Notes: generated from the sequence alone by a model not told the origin. 64,000 bases of DNA from Prevotella sp. UBA6994 (GCA_002449845.1 DJXW01000017.1:72659-136658); one strand, 5' to 3'. Shown: positions 9,168 to 17,736, counted from the stretch's first letter. Program-made: numbers and translations.

Positions 9168-10601
9168 ATGAGAAAAAGATTTTTGCTCATAGCGTTGACC
9201 ACTCTTTTGATGATGGTTTGCTCGTGTAGTGATGATGATTCGTTTACCACTTCACGAAGTAATCTCCTTGTTTTTTCTACAGATACCGTTAAGTTGGATA
9301 CCGTTTTCAGCAATGTCCCTACTCCCACCAAATCGTTTTGGGTCTATAATCGTTCTGGCGATGGTATTCGCTGTGCTAACATCAGATTGGAGCATGGTAA
9401 CCAAACGGGATTCAGGGTGAATGTTGACGGAACTTACCTGGGACCAAGCAATGGCTACCAAAGCAATCAAGTGGAGATACGAAACAAAGACAGTATTCGC
9501 GTATTCGTAGAACTGACCTCTACATTTACCTACTCGGATGATCCCAAGTATCTTGAAGACAATTTGCTTTTCACATTGGAGAGTGGCGTGGAGCAACGTG
9601 TCAATCTAAACGCCTTTAGTTGGGATGCGACATTGGTCAACCATCTTCACGTTTCAAAAGATACGGTATTGGCAACAACCAAACCTATGGTTGTTTATGG
9701 AGGAATTGTGGTAGATAGTGCAGCCACGCTGACGATTGATGCTGGCACAACGCTTTACTTCCACAACAATGCGGGGATTGACGTGTATGGAAAACTGATA
9801 TGTAACGGTAAACCTGATGCCAATGTCGTATTACGTGGTGACCGTATTGACAGAATGTTTGATTATCTGCCTTACGACAATGTTTCAGGACAATGGTTAG
9901 GCATTCGCATTTTCGAATCTTCATACGGCAACGTCTTGCAATATACAGATGTGCATAGTACGTTTAACGGCATTGTTGTAGATTCATGCGACATAAACCA
10001 ATCTTCTCTCTCGCTATCATCATCCACGGTACATAATTGCCAAGGATATGGATTGTATTTAGAGAATTGCATGGCTGAGATAGACAATAGTCAAATCACC
10101 AACACCTTATATGATTGCTTGATGATTCATGGAGGACAGGTGAAAGTGAACAATTGCACATTGGCGCAATTTTATCCTTTTGATTCAAATCGTGGAATGG
10201 CTTTGATGCTCTCGTCTAAGTATTTCCCAGTCGTTAATTTCCTTTGCCAAAACTCATTGATAACGGGGTATGCAGATGACGTGCTCATTTGCGAGAGAAA
10301 GGATAGTGTGGCTTTTAAATTCCTATTCGACCATTGCATCATCCGCACACCTGTTATCAAGACAGACGATAGCTTGTTTTTTAAAAACGTCATTTACGAG
10401 GATATCAAAGATAGTGTTTCTTATGGACACAAACATTTTGTGAAAGTAGATATTGATAAGCAACAATACGACTTTCATCTTGACTCCGTTAGCGCTGCTA
10501 TAGGCAAGGCTGACGCAAGCACCTCTTTGCCTCTTGACCGTGAAGGCATGATACGTGATGATCAACCCGACATCGGCTGTTACGAATACAGAAAACAATA
10601 A
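9168..10601 (+). CDS. Lipoprotein with right-handed parallel beta-helix
   Basis: A 477-residue surface or periplasmic lipoprotein. The signal peptide ends MVCSC, giving lipidated Cys20 followed by SDDD, an acidic stretch that in Bacteroidetes often marks surface export. After an N-terminal beta-rich part of about 150 residues, the middle (about 170-420) shows beta-helix repeats, for example ATLTIDAGTTLYF, GIVVDSCDINQSSLSL and AEIDNSQITNTLYDCLMIHG. The C-terminus has IGKADAS, PDIGCYEY, which closes many such helices. No catalytic acid cluster can be assigned, so it may be a binding or structural protein rather than a lyase. It lies in the TetR/HAD/MFS run, and the cytidine deaminase starts 20 bases later. 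Confidence 0.8.
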   Translation: MRKRFLLIALTTLLMMVCSCSDDDSFTTSRSNLLVFSTDTVKLDTVFSNVPTPTKSFWVYNRSGDGIRCANIRLEHGNQTGFRVNVDGTYLGPSNGYQSNQVEIRNKDSIRVFVELTSTFTYSDDPKYLEDNLLFTLESGVEQRVNLNAFSWDATLVNHLHVSKDTVLATTKPMVVYGGIVVDSAATLTIDAGTTLYFHNNAGIDVYGKLICNGKPDANVVLRGDRIDRMFDYLPYDNVSGQWLGIRIFESSYGNVLQYTDVHSTFNGIVVDSCDINQSSLSLSSSTVHNCQGYGLYLENCMAEIDNSQITNTLYDCLMIHGGQVKVNNCTLAQFYPFDSNRGMALMLSSKYFPVVNFLCQNSLITGYADDVLICERKDSVAFKFLFDHCIIRTPVIKTDDSLFFKNVIYEDIKDSVSYGHKHFVKVDIDKQQYDFHLDSVSAAIGKADASTSLPLDREGMIRDDQPDIGCYEYRKQ

Positions 10602-10621
10602 AGACCTTAATACCTTGAGTC

Positions 10622-11104
10622 ATGGAAAATATAAAAATCGAAATCAACATCCAATATTGCTCGCCTGAGGAGCTGCCCATGGAAGACCAAGAACTTATTG
10701 ACAAAGCCATCAAGGCTACTGACAATTCTTATTCTAAATATAGTCACTTTTGCGTAGGTGCAGCAATTCGCCTTTCTGACGGAAGAATTGTAATAGGGGC
10801 AAACCAAGAAAATGCCGCTTTCCCTTCTGGTCTTTGCGCTGAAAGGTCGGCTATCTTTGCGGCTCAATCACAGTATCCCGAATTGGCAATAAACACATTG
10901 TGCATTGCCGCAAAAAACACAAATGGTCTGGTACCAAGACCTGTGTCTCCCTGCGGAGCATGCAGACAGGTTATCCTTGAAATCGAGGATAGATACAAGA
11001 AACCCGTACGCATTTTGCTCTATGGTACAGAAGTAGTGTATGTGGTCAATAGCGTAAAGGATCTAATGCCCCTGTCATTTGCAGAAACAGACATGTATCA
11101 ATAG
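10622..11104 (+). CDS. cdd: Cytidine deaminase
   Basis: Zinc enzyme that converts cytidine or deoxycytidine to uridine or deoxyuridine for pyrimidine salvage. The zinc site is plain: CAERSA (Cys ligand and catalytic Glu) and PCGACRQ (two Cys ligands), the three-cysteine pattern of the tetrameric class. NGLVPRPVSPCGACRQ and YSKYSHFCVGAA are family hallmarks. It has 160 residues, about 25 more than the minimal enzyme because of an N-terminal extension. It is the last gene of the TetR run and is followed by an intrinsic terminator. Confidence 0.93.
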   Translation: MENIKIEINIQYCSPEELPMEDQELIDKAIKATDNSYSKYSHFCVGAAIRLSDGRIVIGANQENAAFPSGLCAERSAIFAAQSQYPELAINTLCIAAKNTNGLVPRPVSPCGACRQVILEIEDRYKKPVRILLYGTEVVYVVNSVKDLMPLSFAETDMYQ

Positions 11105-11119
11105 TTAATAAATATTAAC

Positions 11120-11148
11120 AGCAAACAAATTCTTTGCTATTATTTTTT
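11120..11148 (+). terminator. Terminator after cdd
   Basis: AGCAAA (11120-11125) pairs with TTTGCT (11133-11138), and a T-rich tract runs from 11139 to 11148. It ends the run that began with the TetR gene. The stem is short, so strength is uncertain. Confidence 0.55.
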
Positions 11149-11175
11149 CATTCTAAAATAATAATATTACCTTTG
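11144..11175 (+). promoter_or_regulatory. Promoter of the tRNA pair
   Basis: TACCTTTG at 11168-11175 with TTTT about 20 bases upstream (11144-11147), 49 bases before the first tRNA. It partly overlaps the T tract of the cdd terminator. Confidence 0.5.
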
Positions 11176-11224
11176 CATTCGCATTTGAGACATAATGCTC
11201 TGGTAATTCAGAACCGACCGGTAA

Positions 11225-11311
11225 GGAAGTTTGGGTGAGTGGCTGAAACCAGCAGTTTGCTAAACTGCCGTGCGGGTAACCGTACCGGGGGTTCGAATCC
11301 CCCAGCTTCCG
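11225..11311 (+). tRNA. tRNA-Ser(GCT)
   Basis: An 87-base cloverleaf. The acceptor stem GGAAGTT pairs with AGCTTCC (one G-T pair). The anticodon stem GCAGT/ACTGC encloses a loop with GCT at 11259-11261, which reads AGC/AGU serine codons. A long variable arm (class II) precedes the T arm GGGGGTTCGAATCCCCC. The 3' CCA is not encoded. Confidence 0.95.
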
Positions 11312-11336
11312 CAAGGAAATGTCAAGAATGTATGAT

Positions 11337-11408
11337 GGTGGATTCATCTAATGGTTAGGATACAAGATTCTCAATCTTGGCATAGGGGTTCGATTCCCCT
11401 ATCCACTA
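11337..11408 (+). tRNA. tRNA-Glu(CTC)
   Basis: A 72-base cloverleaf 25 bases after tRNA-Ser, so probably co-transcribed. The acceptor is GGTGGAT with ATCCACT. The anticodon stem CAAGA/TCTTG encloses loop TTCTCAA, so the anticodon is CTC, which reads GAG. The T arm is AGGGG-TTCGATT-CCCCT. CCA is not encoded. Confidence 0.92.
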
Positions 11409-11418
11409 CAAAGAGCGG

Positions 11419-11450
11419 AAAACGGCAGTCCTCAAGGATTGCCGTTTTTT
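11419..11450 (+). terminator. Terminator of the tRNA pair
   Basis: A 13-base arm (11419-11431) pairs with 11436-11448 through one G-T wobble, with a 4-base TCAA loop and six T at 11445-11450. A strong intrinsic terminator. Confidence 0.85.
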
Positions 11451-11470
11451 CGTAACCTTATGAAAATAAA

Positions 11471-11500
11471 GGCTCAGCGGATTTAGGCTCAGCGGATTTA
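11471..11500 (+). repeat. Tandem 15-bp direct repeat
   Basis: GGCTCAGCGGATTTA occurs twice in perfect tandem (11471-11485 and 11486-11500), just beyond the tRNA terminator. No function is evident. Confidence 0.8.
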
Positions 11501-12033
11501 CCCGGTTGGTGAAGCTTGGCTAATCAAGAATAAAGTGAGTCAGAGGTTTAATTTTACCATCCTATATTTTTACAAAATTATGTTTGGTTTTTCTTGCATT
11601 ATAGAAATAAAGAAGCTGAAAATTGGGTTTATAAACTCAGAATTACACCATTTCTTGAATAAAAAGATGAGTTATGACGCTAACATATTATGTTACGGGC
11701 ATAATATAATATGTTAGCTCTGCTAAAACGATACTTGATGAATGTATAAAATGATGTTTTTTCAGTGAGAAATATGCTTTTTGATGGTTTTTGAAGAAAC
11801 CTTAAAATAACAAGCAACTGATTATCAATTAATTAACAAAACATCGCTATTTTTCATTATTTCGCACCATCATAAAATAATTTTGAAATAACGTCTGGAA
11901 ATTGAACCAAAATTGCGAAATAGCATGACAAAATCTTATTTTATTTTTCAGAAGTTTTTTATTTAGTTGTTTTTTTATGGTTACTAAATATAAAAAGATA
12001 GGGCAGAAATGCCGATAATTCCCAAACTTTGCG
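11501..12033. other. AT-rich non-coding stretch with a hairpin
   Basis: About 530 bases without a convincing gene. Reading frames here are short, AT-driven and lack family character. The one clear structure is a 13-bp perfect inverted repeat, GCTAACATATTAT (11679-11691) with its complement at 11706-11718. Its inner part (GTTACGGGCATAAT) resembles a decayed copy of the palindromic repeat at 43170-43238. Confidence 0.6.
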
Positions 12034-12041
12034 TAACTTTG
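12034..12041 (+). promoter_or_regulatory. Candidate -7 element of the AraC-type regulator
   Basis: TAACTTTG, giving a leader of about 120 bases before the start at 12168. No clear TTTG is seen at the upstream position. Confidence 0.5.
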
Positions 12042-12050
12042 CAATTGAAT

Positions 12051-12134
12051 AGTAGGTGGTCGGACTAATATGCCAACCTCCTACTACAAAACTAACAAAT
12101 AACTGTTAGCTGGACTTAAACGTTAATACGTTTA
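12051..12134 (+). promoter_or_regulatory. Three successive hairpins in the regulator leader
   Basis: Hairpin 1 pairs AGTAGG (12051-12056) with CCTACT (12080-12085), plus an inner 3-bp helix. Hairpin 2 pairs CTAACA (12092-12097) with TGTTAG (12104-12109). Hairpin 3 is a perfect 7-bp stem, TAAACGT (12117-12123) with ACGTTTA (12128-12134). They fill the space between promoter and start codon and could be operators or leader structures. Confidence 0.4.
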
Positions 12135-12167
12135 CAAGGCAAGAATTTCAAAATCAGGTTATTATCC

Positions 12168-13280
12168 ATGTATGAGCAACAAATACGCGAAGATATTTTC
12201 TATTTGATGTTTTATGCAGCAGTGGCAATGCTGTCTTTGATTGCATGTTGTTATCTGTTGTTCCGTCGAGCCAATGCTTTTGCCCCAAATATCACGCCGT
12301 CATTACGTCTGCGTAGATGGACAGCAGCCCTCTTTGCCAGTATGACTTTGAGCCATTTGTGGTATTCGCCTATCCCTTTTCTCAACTCGTGCGAAGATAT
12401 CATGCTAAACTATCTTGTCGGTGCAATGCTCGACTTTCTGACGCTCATTCCAATTGCGATAACCATCTTGTTCGTTATGCTACAAGACCGTCGGCGACCA
12501 TTATGGCTCGTTGGGGTAATGGTAGTTCCACCCGCTGTAGCACTGACAGTGTGTGTTGCCAGACGTAGCGATGCTCTTCTTCCGCAGATATATACCTATC
12601 ACCTGTTGTCGGGCATTGGCTTGGCACTATACATGGTAAGGGCGACAAGACAATACGGACGATGGTTGCGCGAGAACTATGCCGACCTGGAACACAAAGA
12701 GGTGTGGCAGAGTTTCATTGTGCTCGCCATCATTCTGCTGGTGTTCGGTATCTACTCGTTAAGTGTCAAAGGACCGGTGTATAAATACATAACTCAGGTG
12801 AACAATATCATACTTGTCTGCTACTTCTTGTGGCGGGTGGAAACGTTAAGCGACCTGAGCATCACAGTTAAAGACCCAGAAGAAGAAACGGCAGACACGG
12901 AGAATGTGGAAGATAATGACTATTCATTATCCATTCGCAACAAAATCGGACCACTGTTGAAACGGCATTGCGAAGATACACAACTCTATCTGCAATACGA
13001 CACTTCCATTACCCAACTCGCCAAAGTAATTGGCACCAACCGATCCTACCTCAGCAATTATTTTGCCACACACGGTACCACATACAATGCCTATATCAAT
13101 GGGCTACGCATCCAGCACTTCATCAACCTCTACCATGAGGCAGTAGCAGCCCACCAACCAGTGACAACTAAGCAACTGGCTTATCAGAGTGGTTTCCGTA
13201 GTTACAGTACATTCAGTGCCGTCTTCAAGCAAATCATGGGAACAAACGCAACTGAGTGGATGCGTAATGCGACGGAGTAG
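12168..13280 (+). CDS. Membrane-embedded AraC-family transcriptional regulator
   Basis: A 370-residue one-component regulator. Residues 1-240 carry about seven hydrophobic helices (for example MFYAAVAMLSLIACCYLLF, AMLDFLTLIPIAITILFVML, SFIVLAIILLVFGIYSL), so the sensor part lies in the inner membrane. A short acidic linker (EEETADTENVEDNDY) leads to a C-terminal AraC double helix-turn-helix (about 275-370): ITQLAKVIGTNRSYLSNYF and the second unit QLAYQSGFRSYSTFSAVFKQ followed by MGTNATEWM. In AraC proteins this part binds two adjacent half-sites. The carboxylesterase gene follows on the same strand, and between them lie two direct repeats 20 bp apart that fit such a site. The signal it senses is unknown. 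Confidence 0.85.
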   Translation: MYEQQIREDIFYLMFYAAVAMLSLIACCYLLFRRANAFAPNITPSLRLRRWTAALFASMTLSHLWYSPIPFLNSCEDIMLNYLVGAMLDFLTLIPIAITILFVMLQDRRRPLWLVGVMVVPPAVALTVCVARRSDALLPQIYTYHLLSGIGLALYMVRATRQYGRWLRENYADLEHKEVWQSFIVLAIILLVFGIYSLSVKGPVYKYITQVNNIILVCYFLWRVETLSDLSITVKDPEEETADTENVEDNDYSLSIRNKIGPLLKRHCEDTQLYLQYDTSITQLAKVIGTNRSYLSNYFATHGTTYNAYINGLRIQHFINLYHEAVAAHQPVTTKQLAYQSGFRSYSTFSAVFKQIMGTNATEWMRNATE

Positions 13281-13311
13281 GAAAAAGATTGTCTTTGTTG
13301 TCTCGGCTTTT

Positions 13312-13343
13312 AGAATGGTAAAATCCGTCTCAGAATCGTAAAA
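13312..13343 (+). promoter_or_regulatory. Candidate AraC operator: two direct half-sites
   Basis: AGAATGGTAAAA (13312-13323) and AGAATCGTAAAA (13332-13343) match in 11 of 12 positions and start exactly 20 bp apart, about two helical turns on one DNA face. They sit about 50-80 bases upstream of the esterase -7 element and immediately after the AraC-type regulator gene. Confidence 0.5.
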
Positions 13344-13392
13344 AGTTACTGTTAGGGGAGTTTTAATAAATGTGATTTCAGAGGTAATTGAC

Positions 13393-13400
13393 TACCTTTG
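13393..13400 (+). promoter_or_regulatory. -7 element of the carboxylesterase gene
   Basis: TACCTTTG, 27 bases before the ATG at 13427. Transcription would start near 13407, which excludes the in-frame upstream ATG at 13388. No canonical -33 box is present, as expected for an activator-dependent promoter. Confidence 0.6.
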
Positions 13401-13426
13401 CACTTATTAACTCCAAAAAAAGTAAT

Positions 13427-15067
13427 ATGAAAAAATTGAAAATGTGGATGATTGCCGCCATCCTTGTCAGCGGCACAATGACAGTGCTCACTTCATGTAG
13501 CAACAAAGATGATGGTCTGGAACCTGTTCCGCCAGCAACTGAGACGAAAGAGAACAAAAAGATTACCGATGGCAATTATGACAAGTCGTTGGCAGTGAAA
13601 TGTATCAACGGCACATTCGTCGGCAAAAAGACAGATAATGTCATTACCTATAAGGGTATCCCCTTTGTAGGTCAGCAGCCCGTAGGAACGCTGCGCTGGA
13701 AAGCACCCGTGGATGTCAAGGCAGACAATGGCATCTATGAAGCCTATTACAATGCGAAAGGTGCATGCCAGTCTAAAGAGGTCATGGATTATCAAGGTGA
13801 AGACTGCCTCTATCTGAACGTGTGGAAAGCAGAAGATGCCTCTAACGTGAAGAAACCAGTTATGGTATATGTTCATGGCGGAGCATACGTTGCAGGCGGA
13901 ACGGGAGTGGAATTGTTTGATTGCACCAATTTCATCAAAGAAAATCCCGATGTAATCGTCGTTACCGTAGCCTACAGACTTGGTATTATGGGCTTCCTCC
14001 ATCTCTCTCACCTGCCTGACGGCAAGGACTACCCTGATGCACAGAACCTGGGAACAATGGACCAGATGATGGCGCTGAAATGGGTTCATGAGAACATTGC
14101 AGGCTTCGGCGGTGACCCCAACAACGTGACTATTTGGGGCGAATCGGCTGGTGCTGCAAGCGTAACATTGCTCTCGCTGGTCAAAGGTTCGCACAAGTAT
14201 TTTAAGCGTGTCATTGCACAAAGCGGTTCACCTGCCGTCACGAGGTCTAAGGAAGAAGCCATCGCTTGCACAAATGAAGTGATGGAAGTACTCGGCTGCA
14301 AGACCGTAGCCGACCTGCTGAAGATTGATGCAGACAAGTTGGTGGAAGCAGCATCCATTCACTCATTGAGCACAGCTCCTGAAAGAGACGGAAACTATCT
14401 GCCACTGGATCCGCACGAGGCTGTTGCAAACGGTGCAGTAAAGGACATTGACTTCCTGCAAGGCTGCAACAAGGACGAGATGAACTTCTTCGCCCTCGCT
14501 ATGGGGCTGGAAGGCTTTAAATTGTGGGGAGCCGACCGCAAGGCAAAGAAACTCGACCAGCGTTTGACCGATGAAGAGAAGGCACTGGTAGAGAGCTACT
14601 GTAATTCCATGCAGGTAGAAAGCTGGGAAGTTTACAGCCGCCTATACAGCCAGATATGGTTTATTGCACCGTGCATGAGAATGTCGGAGAACCAAGCTAA
14701 AGCCGGCGGTAAATCCTACACCTATTTCTATACGGTTGAATCTGCTGTACCGAATTTGAAGAGCGGTCATGGAGAGGAGCTTCCTATAGTGTTCTGCCAT
14801 CCAGAGATGACCGAAGTAAAACCATACGACGCTACCTTCTCAAAGATCATGCGCAAGATGTGGGTTCAGTTTGCCAAGACGGGCAATCCATCGTTAAGTG
14901 CTGAAATCTCACCCGATGGCAAGGCAAAGGAATGGCCACTCTATGACACGGGCAGCAAGAAAGTGATGAACTTGAACGAGCAAGACCCACGTCCAGAAAG
15001 TGAATCCATGTTGAATATTGTGGATTGGAACAGAACTTATTTCTTGACCAAATATTATTGGCTCTAA
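13427..15067 (+). CDS. Type B carboxylesterase lipoprotein
   Basis: A secreted alpha/beta-hydrolase of 546 residues that hydrolyses carboxylic esters, plausibly acyl groups on plant polysaccharides. I place the start at 13427 because the longer frame (ATG at 13388) begins upstream of the promoter's -7 element and would not be transcribed. The signal peptide ends TVLTSC, giving lipidated Cys24. The oxyanion-hole motif is HGGAY at 150-154. The nucleophile is S240 in WGESAGAAS, and the catalytic His is probably in SGHGEELP near the C-terminus. The family signature EDCLYLNVW (126-134) is present. Length is normal for the family. The upstream AraC-type regulator and its candidate half-sites suggest inducible expression. 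An intrinsic terminator follows. The substrate is not determined. Confidence 0.88.
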   Translation: MKKLKMWMIAAILVSGTMTVLTSCSNKDDGLEPVPPATETKENKKITDGNYDKSLAVKCINGTFVGKKTDNVITYKGIPFVGQQPVGTLRWKAPVDVKADNGIYEAYYNAKGACQSKEVMDYQGEDCLYLNVWKAEDASNVKKPVMVYVHGGAYVAGGTGVELFDCTNFIKENPDVIVVTVAYRLGIMGFLHLSHLPDGKDYPDAQNLGTMDQMMALKWVHENIAGFGGDPNNVTIWGESAGAASVTLLSLVKGSHKYFKRVIAQSGSPAVTRSKEEAIACTNEVMEVLGCKTVADLLKIDADKLVEAASIHSLSTAPERDGNYLPLDPHEAVANGAVKDIDFLQGCNKDEMNFFALAMGLEGFKLWGADRKAKKLDQRLTDEEKALVESYCNSMQVESWEVYSRLYSQIWFIAPCMRMSENQAKAGGKSYTYFYTVESAVPNLKSGHGEELPIVFCHPEMTEVKPYDATFSKIMRKMWVQFAKTGNPSLSAEISPDGKAKEWPLYDTGSKKVMNLNEQDPRPESESMLNIVDWNRTYFLTKYYWL

Positions 15068-15091
15068 TAGTATCTGTAAACTATAGAAAGA

Positions 15092-15128
15092 AAAAGGAGG
15101 GCAGTCGAAATTGAACTGCCCTCTTTTT
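15092..15128 (+). terminator. Terminator of the carboxylesterase gene
   Basis: GAGGGCAGT (15097-15105) pairs perfectly with ACTGCCCTC (15115-15123); flanking A and T runs extend the stem to 15092 and 15128. The A run on the left would also let it work for the convergent minus-strand gene. Confidence 0.85.
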
Positions 15129-15284
15129 CTTTTTCATCTAAAACTACACAAAAAAGTTCTTTTATTTAACTCTTCACAAACATCTTTAGACAAAAGACAT
15201 TTTATTCTTCATTATAGCAAGCTGAAGTTTCCCACCTTTAGAAAAGTTCAACAAAAATAGAGGATTTTTGAAAAATAGTTGTAT

Positions 15285-17045
15285 TTACGGCACAAAGAAA
15301 ATCTTTCTGCCACTATTGATATACAATCCAGACTTAGACGGTTTGTTCACTTTCCTTCCTTGCAAGTCAAACCAGTTATTATCTGGCAAGCTGCGATTTA
15401 CGTTATAACTGTCTATACCCGTTGCCACATAGCTATTATTTGTCAGAATGAGTTGGCCAACGATGCAGTCACTCCACTCTGATGCGGCAGAATAGACAGC
15501 AATGACATAGTCACCCTGTTCGGTGATGTCAAACTCGAATGACTGCTGCGCTGGAGTATTGAAATTGTTTGAAGGCACGTTTCCAATATTGATATTCGGC
15601 ATATAGGTCTGACTGGCAATGCTTGCTCCGCCCGTACGCTTTTCGATATAAAGTTCAACCTGACCGAAGTTCGCCATGTTCCAGTTGCATATTCTATATT
15701 TCAACGTATAGTGTCCGGGAGCCAAACTGAGCGTTGTACCACCATCGCTGAGTCCATATTTAGCCCAACCCTGTTTGGCTTTACCGTTGATGTTACGAAA
15801 GTATAGACCGTAATTAAAACCTCGAGACGAGCCTGTGAACTGCAACACGCGGCAACCGGAGGAATAACCTCCACTATAGCCCGAACGCCGCTCGCTACTG
15901 TCGTAAGTAGTCCATCCAGCGGGCAATGCGTTTGCCTCTTTGAAATCCGAAGACACGGTGAGCGATGTCGGAGCCTGCAATGTCAGTTCTATAGTAGCAG
16001 AGCTTGTCTCTCCATCATTGTCGGTGGCAACAGCTTTCAGAGTGTGCTTGGCAGCGGTAGCTCCCGTAAGTATTGCCTGATAGGGTTTCTCGGTGCAGGT
16101 GGCAATCAATTTAGTGCCATCGTAAAACTCCACCTTTTCTATGATACCATTAGGGTCGTCTGCGGTGGCGGTGATAGTAATGTCAGGAAATTGCGTATCT
16201 TCCTTTGGTGCGAAACAGATGTATTTTCTGCCAGTAGCAGGTGAAGTGATTCTGACACTGGGTGAAGTTTTGTTCAAAGAGTATTTTTTGCAGAAGTTCC
16301 AAATCTCTTTGCCCGTATAAACTTGTTGTTCCTTGCAAATCCAGTGACCTTTGTCTTTTAACTCCAGCAACTTGACTTCAACGCCATCATTACCAGGTCC
16401 CCAAGTGTGCATCGTTGCACCACTGAACTTATTGTAGTTAGTTACGACTTTGGCTGTTGTTGAACAACCATTGTGCTTGATCCATGGGTTCAGAGCAGGC
16501 TGCACACCACCGAAGTTGTCGGCCGTTCCCTGAATATGCAGGAGAGGTATCGGACGTGTTTTGGAACTGGGCGTTACTACCGAAGGACCACTACAAGAAA
16601 CGAAGGCTGCAATGATGTCGTGCATCTTGTTGATGGCGTTGTACGTCAGCATACCGCCCATAGAAAAGCCACCTAAATATATACGGTTACGGTCAATCTT
16701 GTATTGAGTGGCCATCTTGTCGATAATAGCCTTGATGAAGTTGATGTCACGGTCGCCACCAGTATCCCATGCCCTGTCAATACCGTTGGGAAAGACACAG
16801 ATGAACTTAGCTGTGTCGCATACAGCTTCCATGCTCACATTGTCGTTCTTAAATTCGTTGTTCTGCATCCAATTTGCATCCTGGTTGTAGCCATGACAGA
16901 AAATGAGCAACGGCCTATTCTCGCCAAGGTTCTTAGGTACAATGACATTATACGAGCGGCTGGTACCGTTGACAGTGATGTTGTCCGCCTTTACCGAAAC
17001 AATTTCTACAACAAGAAGGATAAAAAATAGGATGGAATTTTTCAT
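15285..17045 (-). CDS. CE1-like esterase with Ig-like and C-terminal jelly-roll modules
   Basis: A secreted esterase of 586 residues, likely a feruloyl or acetyl-xylan esterase of the PHB-depolymerase/LpqC type. Signal peptide 1-20. Catalytic domain about 22-258: LLIFCHGYNQDANWM (oxyanion region), FPNGIDRAWDTGG, nucleophile S128 in GGFSMGGM, and catalytic His234 in DKGHW. An Ig-like module follows at about 263-357 (VRITSPATGRKY ... KVEFYDGTKLI). Residues 374-533 form a module that I also find in the GH98 protein (20019-23147) and in the large protein at 53846-57571. The C-terminal tail WFDLQGRKVNKPSKSGLYI resembles a type IX sorting signal. It lies next to a Sel1 protein and a GH43 enzyme on the same strand and close to the GH98 operon, which fits arabinoxylan side-chain removal. 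Confidence 0.83.
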   Translation of the reverse strand: MKNSILFFILLVVEIVSVKADNITVNGTSRSYNVIVPKNLGENRPLLIFCHGYNQDANWMQNNEFKNDNVSMEAVCDTAKFICVFPNGIDRAWDTGGDRDINFIKAIIDKMATQYKIDRNRIYLGGFSMGGMLTYNAINKMHDIIAAFVSCSGPSVVTPSSKTRPIPLLHIQGTADNFGGVQPALNPWIKHNGCSTTAKVVTNYNKFSGATMHTWGPGNDGVEVKLLELKDKGHWICKEQQVYTGKEIWNFCKKYSLNKTSPSVRITSPATGRKYICFAPKEDTQFPDITITATADDPNGIIEKVEFYDGTKLIATCTEKPYQAILTGATAAKHTLKAVATDNDGETSSATIELTLQAPTSLTVSSDFKEANALPAGWTTYDSSERRSGYSGGYSSGCRVLQFTGSSRGFNYGLYFRNINGKAKQGWAKYGLSDGGTTLSLAPGHYTLKYRICNWNMANFGQVELYIEKRTGGASIASQTYMPNINIGNVPSNNFNTPAQQSFEFDITEQGDYVIAVYSAASEWSDCIVGQLILTNNSYVATGIDSYNVNRSLPDNNWFDLQGRKVNKPSKSGLYINSGRKIFFVP

Positions 17046-17106
17046 GATGATTTTTATTTTTGTTTTTTTATATCAGTAATCAAGTGTGTTGCTAACGCTC
17101 CACCTA

Positions 17107-17676
17107 CTACTTGATAAGAGTGAGAATCCTCTTCGCATCCTCATCGCCTTTGGCAGCATCCTTGCGAATATCATCCATGATTTCCTTGCCGTCCTTATCG
17201 TCGGCAAGTGCCTTTTTGATGAGCGATTTAGCCTTACTATCACTTTGCGGTACACCCTTGCCTTTCAGGTAGCACTTGCCCAATTCGTACTGGGCATTGG
17301 CATTGCCCTGGTTGGCAGCCTTAGTAAAGAGAGCAACAGCCTTGGCACGGTCTTTCTGAGTACCCTCACCGTTCTTGTAGCATTTGCCCAATTGATACTG
17401 CGCCTTCGCATACCCCTGTGCAGCCGACTTAGAATACCATTGGAAAGCCTGTGTATCGTTCTCAGAAACTCCCCTACCCTTATCATAACAGAAGCCCAAA
17501 CGATATTGAGCCTTCTTATGCCCTTTTTCGGCAGCAGCCTTCAACTTAACTATAGCCTTGCCATAATCTTTGGCATCATAGAGAGCTTTGCCCTCAGCAT
17601 ACAACTTGTCAGCTGTTTGTGCGCTCATTGTGATACTACACAACATCGCAAACATAATCATGATAGTTTTCTTCAT
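17107..17676 (-). CDS. Secreted Sel1-repeat (TPR-like) protein
   Basis: A 189-residue exported protein. The signal peptide ends MSAQ (residue 20). At least three Sel1-like repeats of about 36 residues follow: AEKGHKKAQYRLGFCYDKGRG, AAQGYAKAQYQLGKCYKNGEG and AANQGNANAQYELGKCYLKGKG, preceded by a TPR-like helix pair. Such repeats mediate protein contacts and have no catalytic activity; the partner is unknown. The esterase follows 61 bases downstream with no terminator between, so the two probably share the strong promoter at 17705-17736. Whether it helps secretion or assembly of the esterase is inference. Confidence 0.85.
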   Translation of the reverse strand: MKKTIMIMFAMLCSITMSAQTADKLYAEGKALYDAKDYGKAIVKLKAAAEKGHKKAQYRLGFCYDKGRGVSENDTQAFQWYSKSAAQGYAKAQYQLGKCYKNGEGTQKDRAKAVALFTKAANQGNANAQYELGKCYLKGKGVPQSDSKAKSLIKKALADDKDGKEIMDDIRKDAAKGDEDAKRILTLIK

Positions 17677-17704
17677 AAGACAAATATTGATATTATACAG
17701 AGAG

Positions 17705-17736
17705 CAAAGCTATATAAATAAATACAAACCTACAAA
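17705..17736 (-). promoter_or_regulatory. Promoter of the Sel1-esterase pair
   Basis: Minus strand TTTG (17736-17733), 20-base spacer, TAGCTTTG (17712-17705): an exact consensus match, 29 bases before the start at 17676. Confidence 0.72.

Noticed and set aside
11471..11500. tRNA-associated attachment site
   Set aside because: The 15-bp tandem repeat does not match the 3' end of either tRNA, and no integrase is nearby.
11535..11717. Short 60-codon frame in the gap after the tRNA genes
   Set aside because: AT-driven composition, no promoter at the right distance, no family pattern, and it overlaps the inverted repeat at 11679-11718.
11847..12044. 65-codon minus-strand frame upstream of the AraC-type regulator
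   Set aside because: Overlaps the regulator promoter, consists of low-complexity Phe/Lys/Asn and has no start context or neighbour on that strand.
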